From positions 1-49,057 of the forward strand of contig JAFIHA010000023.1 in assembly GCA_017848965.1 (NCBI GenBank): a stretch of 49,057 bases of DNA, read 5' to 3'. Shown here in pieces: positions 43,844 through 49,057 of the stretch (positions are counted from its first letter, which is position 1; each line of letters opens with the position of its first letter). The stretch is from Dechloromonas aromatica (nom. nud.) (GTDB lineage Bacteria > Pseudomonadota > Gammaproteobacteria > Burkholderiales > Rhodocyclaceae). The position numbers and the translations under genes are program-made. The notes under the pieces are model-generated. The model had not been told where the DNA came from. It saw nothing but the letters and a program-made list of their open reading frames with translations, and ran no database searches.

Positions 43844-46234
43844 TTAGTCGTTTTCCAGGACGCCGTCCTCGTCGTAATGCACCGCGGTGACGAACTTCGG
43901 CTTGAAGACGACGCACCAGGACGGCACGATCAGCACGGCGGCGATCGCATTGACGATGAGCATGAAGGACAGCAGGATCGCGGCGTCCGACTGGAAGCGC
44001 AGGTCGGACATGAAGATCCACATCACGACGCCGGCGATCAGCGTCGCCGCGGTGAAGCTGACGGCGTAGCCGGTGGTGGCGACGGCGTTGATCACCGACT
44101 GCTTGATGTCGCGCAGGACGGCGAACTCCTCGCGGATGCGGTCCATGAAATAGACCGCGTAGTCGATGCCGACGCCGACGCCGACGGCGATCACCGGCAC
44201 CGTGTTGACGTTGATGCCGATGTCGAGCGCGCCCATGAAGGCATAGGTCATCAGCGTCGCGAACAGCATCGGCAGGACCATCAGCCAGCCGGCGTGCAGC
44301 GAGCTGTAGTAGGCCATGACGATGACGAAGGCGAGCAGCATGACGGCCGGGATGATGATCATGTGGTCGGTGTGCAGCGCCTGGTTGCCGGCAGCGGTGA
44401 CGCCGATGATGCCGCCGCCCAGTTCGATGTGCAGGCCCGGCACTTCGGCCTCGATCTTGCGGATGCCTGCTTCGGCCAGGGCGACGATGCGGTTGATCGT
44501 TTCCGCCTGGTGGTCCTTGTAATAGAACACCATGTCCGCCTCGTTCTCGTCCGGGCTGACGAACTCCTTGAGCGCCCCCGGGATCGGGCTCGACGCCATG
44601 TAGGTGAACATCAGGCCGCCGATCTCGTCCTGGCTGTCCGGCAACTGCATCCAGCGCGGATCGTCGTTGTGGATCAGCTTGTTGACCACGCGCACGACGC
44701 CGGGGATCGCCTTGGTGCCGCCCAGCGTCGGGTCGGACAGCATGTGCGCCTGGAAGCGTTCGATCGCCGCCATCACTTCCGGTCGCTTGATGCCGCCGGG
44801 TTCGTCGGTGCGGGCGATGACGTGCAGTTCCTCGGAACCCGGGAAGCGGGTGTTGATCGCCGTCGTCGACACGTTGTAGTCGTGGTCGCGGTGGAGCAGC
44901 GGCGAGCCCGGCTCGGATTCGCCGAGCTGCACCTTGCCCACCAGGTAGGTCGCACCGATCGCGCCGATCAGCGTCAGGATCAGGATCGAGCGGGCGCCGC
45001 CGTCGGTGCCGCCGGTCATTGCCATCGCCTTGCCGAGGAACTGGCGGATGCCTTCGTTGCCGTTCTCGTGCTTCTTCGGCGCCGGCAGGATGGTCAGCGC
45101 CAGCGGCACCATGAAGTGCACCGTGAAGATCACCGCGAAGCCCCAGAAACCGGCGGCGATACCGAGCTTGTGGTTGAACGGCGCGGCACCCAGCACCAGC
45201 ACGGCAATGCCGACGGCGTCGACGATGATCGCCAGCGAGCCGGGCCGGAACAGCGCATCGAGCGCGTTGCGCGCCGCCTGCGGCCCGTTCTTGACCAGCG
45301 CCAGTTCTTCGTAGTAGCGCACCACCAGTTGCACGCCGTGCGAAGTGGCGCGCGCCGCGATCAGGAAGGGAATCGGCAGCGACAGCGGTTCCAGGTTGAT
45401 GCCCATGATCGCCATGAAGCCGAGGCCCCAGATCGACGACAGCGCAATCCCCAGCAAGGGCAGCGCGACGCCGTAGAAGCGGCGGAAATAGACGATCAGC
45501 AGCGTCGCCAGCAGGGCCAGCGTGTAGGCGAGGATTTCGACGATCTGGTTGAGGTAGGTGTAAACCCAGCCGGTGAGCACCGGGTTGCCGGTGACGTAGA
45601 TCTTGTGACCGGGCTTCTCCAGCTTGGCGCGCACTTCCTGCAGCGCGGCGAAGGTAGCGGCGTAGTCGATGCCGGCCTCGTTCAACTGGGCCTTGATCAG
45701 CGCCGCCTTGAGGTCGGGCGAGACGAGCAGGCCGTAGATCGTCGGGCTGGCGATGACGTCGTTCTTCAGCCGTTCCAGTTCGGCGACGCTGCGCGTCGGC
45801 TGCAGCGGATCGTAGTAGGACTCGGACGCGAAGCCGCCCTGGTCGTCGAGGAAGACCTTGCGCGCGGTGCGGTGGGTCAGGCTGGAAACCAGGTTGTGGT
45901 TGACCCCGGGCAGGTTGTCGACGCCCTGCGTCGCCTCGTGGATCAGGCTCAGGGTGTCGTCGTTGAAGATCGTTCCCTGCTCGACTTCGACCGACATGAT
46001 GATCATGTTGGCACCGCCGAAATTCTCCTTCAGCCGGTTATAGACCTTGATGTAGGCGTGGTTCTGCGGCAGCAGGTCGGAAAAGTCGGTGAAGATGCGC
46101 AGCTTGGGCAGCGCCAGGCCGAACAGGAAAGTGACTGCCAGGATGATCGAGAGGACGATCTTCGGGTTGCGGAAAATCCACTCTTCGCCGACGTGCAGGC
46201 GATGCGTGATGGAATGACGGAGTTGGCTGACCAT
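43844..46234 (-). CDS. RND-superfamily (MMPL-type) transporter
   Basis: A 796-residue inner-membrane protein with twelve expected helices in the RND order: one helix (about 28-45), a large periplasmic loop (to about 230), five helices (about 235-385), a second helix/loop set (about 410-630) and five more helices to about 785. Recognisable segments include LPKLRIFTDFSDLLPQNHAY and VIAVGVGVGIDYAVYFMDRI. Members of this group (MMPL/HpnN-like, Predicted exporter) move lipids or hydrophobic compounds using proton flow. It lacks the tripartite adaptor gene. Its cluster suggests it delivers to, or draws from, the DUF1302 barrel. Confidence 0.93.
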   Translation of the reverse strand: MVSQLRHSITHRLHVGEEWIFRNPKIVLSIILAVTFLFGLALPKLRIFTDFSDLLPQNHAYIKVYNRLKENFGGANMIIMSVEVEQGTIFNDDTLSLIHEATQGVDNLPGVNHNLVSSLTHRTARKVFLDDQGGFASESYYDPLQPTRSVAELERLKNDVIASPTIYGLLVSPDLKAALIKAQLNEAGIDYAATFAALQEVRAKLEKPGHKIYVTGNPVLTGWVYTYLNQIVEILAYTLALLATLLIVYFRRFYGVALPLLGIALSSIWGLGFMAIMGINLEPLSLPIPFLIAARATSHGVQLVVRYYEELALVKNGPQAARNALDALFRPGSLAIIVDAVGIAVLVLGAAPFNHKLGIAAGFWGFAVIFTVHFMVPLALTILPAPKKHENGNEGIRQFLGKAMAMTGGTDGGARSILILTLIGAIGATYLVGKVQLGESEPGSPLLHRDHDYNVSTTAINTRFPGSEELHVIARTDEPGGIKRPEVMAAIERFQAHMLSDPTLGGTKAIPGVVRVVNKLIHNDDPRWMQLPDSQDEIGGLMFTYMASSPIPGALKEFVSPDENEADMVFYYKDHQAETINRIVALAEAGIRKIEAEVPGLHIELGGGIIGVTAAGNQALHTDHMIIIPAVMLLAFVIVMAYYSSLHAGWLMVLPMLFATLMTYAFMGALDIGINVNTVPVIAVGVGVGIDYAVYFMDRIREEFAVLRDIKQSVINAVATTGYAVSFTAATLIAGVVMWIFMSDLRFQSDAAILLSFMLIVNAIAAVLIVPSWCVVFKPKFVTAVHYDEDGVLEND

Positions 46235-46251
46235 GATGCTTGCTTCCTGTT

Positions 46252-47220
46252 CTACTTGTTGTTCGCCGTGCTGATCGTGCGCAGCAGGCCGCCCGGGCCG
46301 CCGACGACGATCGCCGCCTGACCGGCAATGGAAGCGCCACCGCCGAGGAACATCGGCAGCGGATCGGGATACGGCACGTTGCGCCAGACCTCCCCTTCCA
46401 GCCGCGCCACGACACCGCCGTTGCCGACGCCGAACGGCGCGCCGTCATGCATGAACAGGCGGTTGAGCGGCAGTTGCGTGGCGTTCTCCTGCTTCTGCCA
46501 GGTCTGCCCACCGTCGCGGGTATGCAGGATCTGGCCGGCGATGCCGCTCACCCAGCCTTCGCCGGCATTGCGGAAGAGCGCGGCGTAGGGGTAGAACTCG
46601 CCGGGCAGCGGCGGATTCTTCTGCCAGCTGGCGCCACCGTCGGTCGACACGAGCGACAGGCCGAACTCGCCGAAGGCAACGACGCGCTGCGCGTCGATGA
46701 ACTGCAGGGCGGTGATCTGGGTATCCTCGCCGAGGTCGGTGACCTGCCAGGTCTTGCCCTGATCGGCGCTGCCGGCGATCGTCGCGTTGGTGCCGGCCAC
46801 CCACCAGCCGCCCTGCGGGCTGCAGGCGACGGCAATCGGGATACGCGGCTGTTCGAGCCCGACCGACTGCCAGTTGGCGCCGCTCGCGTCGGCATGCCAG
46901 AGCTTGCGATAGTGGTCGATGGCGATGAAGGTCTTGTCGCTGCAGACGGCGATGTCGACCAGCGACACATGGCCGAGCGCCTGACGTTCCCAGGTCTTGC
47001 CCTGGTCGTGCGAAACCAGCGCCACACCGCTCTGGGTACCGACGACGATGGCGTCACCGTTGCTGGCGATGGCCTGGCTGATGTCGTAACGCTGCACCGG
47101 CCGCGCCCGCTCGCTGGCAATGCCGGACATGTCCGGCGCCTGCGTGCACGCGGCCAGCAGGAAACTCGCTGCGATTGCCGAGGTGGTCGGCAATCGTCTT
47201 GCGGCAGAAATCCGCCCCAT
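46252..47220 (-). CDS. YCF48-like Asp-box beta-propeller lipoprotein
   Basis: A 322-residue protein with a signal peptide and lipobox FLLAAC (Cys25). The mature part contains four Asp boxes (SHDQGKTWE, SADQGKTWQ, STDGGASWQ, TRDGGQTWQ), as in BNR/YCF48 propellers that act as assembly factors or binding scaffolds. ATG 47220 is chosen because an excellent AGGAGG site lies 6-7 bases upstream. It is the first gene of the envelope cluster, 17 bases before the RND gene, and might hold the permease and barrel together (inference). Confidence 0.88.
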   Translation of the reverse strand: MGRISAARRLPTTSAIAASFLLAACTQAPDMSGIASERARPVQRYDISQAIASNGDAIVVGTQSGVALVSHDQGKTWERQALGHVSLVDIAVCSDKTFIAIDHYRKLWHADASGANWQSVGLEQPRIPIAVACSPQGGWWVAGTNATIAGSADQGKTWQVTDLGEDTQITALQFIDAQRVVAFGEFGLSLVSTDGGASWQKNPPLPGEFYPYAALFRNAGEGWVSGIAGQILHTRDGGQTWQKQENATQLPLNRLFMHDGAPFGVGNGGVVARLEGEVWRNVPYPDPLPMFLGGGASIAGQAAIVVGGPGGLLRTISTANNK

Positions 47221-47364
47221 AAAACTTCCTCCTTTGCGGGTCGGTCGCTTACCGACCAACCCAACCCTGACTTGCCTTGTCTCCTGCGGTTGCCGGCAGC
47301 ATCTGGGCTGCGGCCCCACAAAATCTCGATATTTTTTTACTGACCCTACTATGGCCGAATGGCA

Positions 47365-47382
47365 CCAATACCGTCCAATACC
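47365..47382 (-). promoter_or_regulatory. Tandem CCAATACC direct repeats, candidate activator site
   Basis: Two identical 8-base units (CCAATACC, read GGTATTGG on the minus strand) lie 10 bases apart, one helical turn, about 150 bases upstream of the YCF48 lipoprotein gene. Head-to-tail repeats at this spacing are typical of AraC/XylS-type activator sites. No factor is encoded in view. Confidence 0.4.
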
Positions 47383-47438
47383 ATTTACTGCCTCACTAGA
47401 TACCTTTCAGGTATTGCCGGAGCCAGGCCGACCCGGCG

Positions 47439-47461
47439 CTGCCCGGCGCTTCGCCGGGCAG
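47439..47461. terminator. Perfect 10-base hairpin after the tautomerase gene
   Basis: CTGCCCGGCG and CGCCGGGCAG with a 3-base loop lie 17 bases after the tautomerase stop (minus strand). There is no T-tract in the minus-strand direction, so it may only pause or stabilise the message, or be a rho-dependent element, rather than terminate transcription. Confidence 0.4.
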
Positions 47462-47478
47462 CCCGTTTCATCGTTCAG

Positions 47479-47670
47479 CTAGCGCCCGAGGTCCTTGGCG
47501 GTCTTGCCGCCAATCCCCCACTGCCCTTTCGGCACGTCCTGGATCCACACCCGCGTGTTTTCCAGCGGCGCGCCGAGGGCTTCGGCCATCGCGGCGCTGA
47601 CCTTCTCGATCAGCAGCTTCTTCTGTTCGTCGGTGCGACCTTCGATCAGGTAAATCTGGGCGAATGGCAT
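47479..47670 (-). CDS. 4-oxalocrotonate (2-hydroxymuconate) tautomerase
   Basis: A 63-residue hexamer-forming enzyme of the meta-cleavage pathway (DmpI/XylH type). After Met removal the catalytic residues are present: Pro1, Arg11 and Arg39. Position 50, normally Phe in characterised enzymes, is Trp here (KGQWGIGG). It isomerises 2-hydroxymuconate to 2-oxo-3-hexenedioate for the decarboxylase encoded just upstream, 18 bases away. It ends the lower-pathway operon. Confidence 0.93.
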   Translation of the reverse strand: MPFAQIYLIEGRTDEQKKLLIEKVSAAMAEALGAPLENTRVWIQDVPKGQWGIGGKTAKDLGR

Positions 47671-47688
47671 GGCTGTCTCCCTTCCGGA

Positions 47689-48477
47689 TCAGGCGAACTT
47701 GAGGCTGACGTTACCCAGCGACTGGATGCGTAGGTTGACGTGATCGCCGGCCGCGACCGAGACCGCTTCGGTGACGCCACCGGAGAGGATCATCGTGCCG
47801 GCCGGGATTTCCTCGCCGCGCGCACCGAGGTGGTTGGCCAGCATGGCGACCGCCGCTGCCGGGTGGCCGAGCACCGCGGCCCCGGCACCGATCGAGACGA
47901 CCTGGCCGTTCTTTTCCATCACCACGCCCAGCGTGCGCAGGTCGAGATCGGCCACCGGTACCGCCATGCCGCCCAGCACATAGCGCGACGACGAGCAGTT
48001 GTCGGCGATCACGCTCTTCAGGTCGAACTTGAAGTCACGGTAGCGCGAGTCGATGACCTCGATGCCGGCCATCACGAAATCGGTCGCGGCGAGCACCGAG
48101 CCGACATGGCAGCCCGGGCCGCTCAGCGCCTTCTTCAATACGAAGACGATTTCCGGCTCGACCTTGGGGTGGATCAGTTCCTTGATCTTCACTTCGCCGC
48201 CGTCCGGCACCGTGAAGTAATCGACCAGAAAACCGAAGCACGGCGTGTCGACGCCCATCTGCTTCATCTTGGCGTGCGAGGTCAGGCCGCACTTGAGGCC
48301 GACCACCTTGTTGCCGCGCGCCAGCTTGCGGCGCAGGATTTCGTTCTGGATGGCATAGGCGTCGTCCCAGTCCATCTCGGGATGGGCGTCGGTGATCTTG
48401 ACGACGTCGTGCGCCTGCAGCTCGGCGTTTTCCAGCAGTTCGGCCAGCGCGGCGATGGTGTTCTGGTTCAGTTTCAT
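47689..48477 (-). CDS. dmpH: 4-oxalocrotonate decarboxylase (DmpH/XylI type)
   Basis: A 262-residue enzyme that decarboxylates 2-oxo-3-hexenedioate to 2-hydroxypenta-2,4-dienoate. Family motifs are abundant: [47 protein letters not shown] (metal-ligand acids), [23 protein letters not shown] and [24 protein letters not shown]. The hydratase homologue DmpE is similar in fold, but these details match the decarboxylase. It overlaps the aldolase gene by four bases. Confidence 0.93.
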   Translation of the reverse strand: MKLNQNTIAALAELLENAELQAHDVVKITDAHPEMDWDDAYAIQNEILRRKLARGNKVVGLKCGLTSHAKMKQMGVDTPCFGFLVDYFTVPDGGEVKIKELIHPKVEPEIVFVLKKALSGPGCHVGSVLAATDFVMAGIEVIDSRYRDFKFDLKSVIADNCSSSRYVLGGMAVPVADLDLRTLGVVMEKNGQVVSIGAGAAVLGHPAAAVAMLANHLGARGEEIPAGTMILSGGVTEAVSVAAGDHVNLRIQSLGNVSLKFA

Positions 48478-49057
48478 GCGATCAGTCCCCGTTCTCGTGC
48501 CATCGTGATGGCGGTGTCTTCAATCATGTCTTCCTGGCCGCCGACCATGCCGCGCCGCCCCAGTTCGACCAGGATCTCGCGGGCCGGCACGCCGTACTTG
48601 GCGGAGGCGCGCTTGGCAAACAGCAGGAAGGAGCCATAGACGCCGGCGTAACCCAGGGTCAGGGCGTCGCGGTCGATGCGGATCGGGAAGTCCATGATCG
48701 GCACCACCAGGTCTTCGGCGACGTCGGTGATCTTCGCCACATCGACGCCGGTCTCGATGCCCATCAGGCTGCACACGGCGACCAGCACTTCCATCGGCGT
48801 GTTGCCGGCGCCGGCGCCGAGCCCGGCGGCCGCCGCGTCGATGCGGTTGGCGCCGACCTCGATCGCCGCGATGCTGTTGGCGACGCCCATCGCCAGGTTG
48901 TGGTGGCCGTGGAAACCGAGTTCGGTTTCCGGCTTCAGCGCCGCGCGCACCGCGCTCAGGCGGGCCTGGACGGTGCCCGGGAGCAGGGGGCCGGCGCAGT
49001 CGGTGACGTAGAGGCAGTTGTCGCCGTAGGAGTCCATCAGGTTGGCTTGCTTGCCCA
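48474..49057 (-). CDS. dmpG: 4-hydroxy-2-oxovalerate aldolase, C-terminal part (gene runs off the window)
   Basis: The last 193 or so residues of a DmpG/MhpE-type aldolase, which splits 4-hydroxy-2-oxovalerate into pyruvate and acetaldehyde. Seen are the metal-binding [15 protein letters not shown], the barrel segment [23 protein letters not shown] and the C-terminal communication domain ([30 protein letters not shown]). The frame continues through the window edge ([13 protein letters not shown] at its start). The acetaldehyde dehydrogenase partner is presumably just beyond. It is co-transcribed with the decarboxylase and tautomerase. Confidence 0.94.
   Translation of the reverse strand, partial: GKQANLMDSYGDNCLYVTDCAGPLLPGTVQARLSAVRAALKPETELGFHGHHNLAMGVANSIAAIEVGANRIDAAAAGLGAGAGNTPMEVLVAVCSLMGIETGVDVAKITDVAEDLVVPIMDFPIRIDRDALTLGYAGVYGSFLLFAKRASAKYGVPAREILVELGRRGMVGGQEDMIEDTAITMARERGLIA

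Noticed and set aside
41693..46321. 1542-codon plus-strand open frame opposite the RND/DUF1302 genes
   Set aside because: It is the mirror of well-identified minus-strand genes, with low-complexity Asp/His/Arg/Val composition.
47340..47380. Sigma-54 promoter near TGGCAC
   Set aside because: TGGCAC is present, but the -12 element (TTGC) at the required spacing is missing.

Overview
The window looks like chromosome of a high-GC betaproteobacterium, most likely of the Rhodocyclales (Dechloromonas/Azonexus/Azoarcus type). This is inferred from the gene mix: a phasin, an ErcA-type regulatory dehydrogenase with a hybrid kinase, DUF1302/DUF1329 envelope proteins, a VF530 protein, several large PAS/hybrid kinases and a meta-cleavage pathway. 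No rRNA or taxonomic marker settles it. One tRNA gene, tRNA-Ser(GGA), is present. No CRISPR array, transposase, integrase or replication origin was seen.

Layout. 1-6.5 kb: start of a divergent gene, a LysR regulator, then a translationally coupled pair made of a membrane PAS protein and a 1283-residue hybrid histidine kinase. 6.7-9.2 kb: DUF4239 membrane protein, HD phosphohydrolase, VF530 protein and tRNA-Ser with its terminator. 9.2-15.5 kb: purL, a TPM-domain protein with zinc ribbons and two small proteins, all on the minus strand. 15.7-20.8 kb: a chemoreceptor, then ercA overlapping a hybrid kinase. 20.9-25.6 kb: sbcD-sbcC. 25.6-31.6 kb: a modular island at the 3' end of sbcC, with a vapBC toxin-antitoxin cassette and a TetR-controlled tripartite drug-efflux operon. 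31.7-37.5 kb: small-regulator genes (DUF2975 plus XRE), a lipoprotein, a HigBA-like toxin-antitoxin pair, an EamA transporter with a divergent LysR gene, and a membrane GGDEF protein. 37.7-40.4 kb: phasin, an LTXXQ lipoprotein, a nucleoside deoxyribosyltransferase and an SDR-fold protein carrying the halohydrin-dehalogenase signatures. 40.5-49.06 kb: a four-gene envelope cluster (DUF1329, DUF1302 barrel, RND/MMPL permease, Asp-box lipoprotein) downstream of the lower meta-cleavage genes (tautomerase, oxalocrotonate decarboxylase, hydroxyoxovalerate aldolase).

Two observations stand out. First, the 3' end of sbcC occurs three times: as the true gene end, as a 93-codon in-frame copy after vapBC, and as a decayed copy of about 22 codons after the efflux operon. 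Each cargo module therefore lies between two sbcC 3' ends, as expected if modules were added by repeated single-crossover integrations into this gene. Second, the protein at 39681-40364 has T-X4-F-X-G in place of the SDR cofactor glycines and S-X12-Y-X3-R in place of S-Y-K. These are the published hallmarks of halohydrin dehalogenases. It lies just past the envelope cluster that follows an aromatic-degradation pathway.

Physiologically the region suggests an environmental degrader of hydrophobic or aromatic compounds that senses many signals, stores polyhydroxyalkanoate and has gained efflux and addiction modules next to sbcC. Functions rest on motif recognition by eye; no database search was possible.
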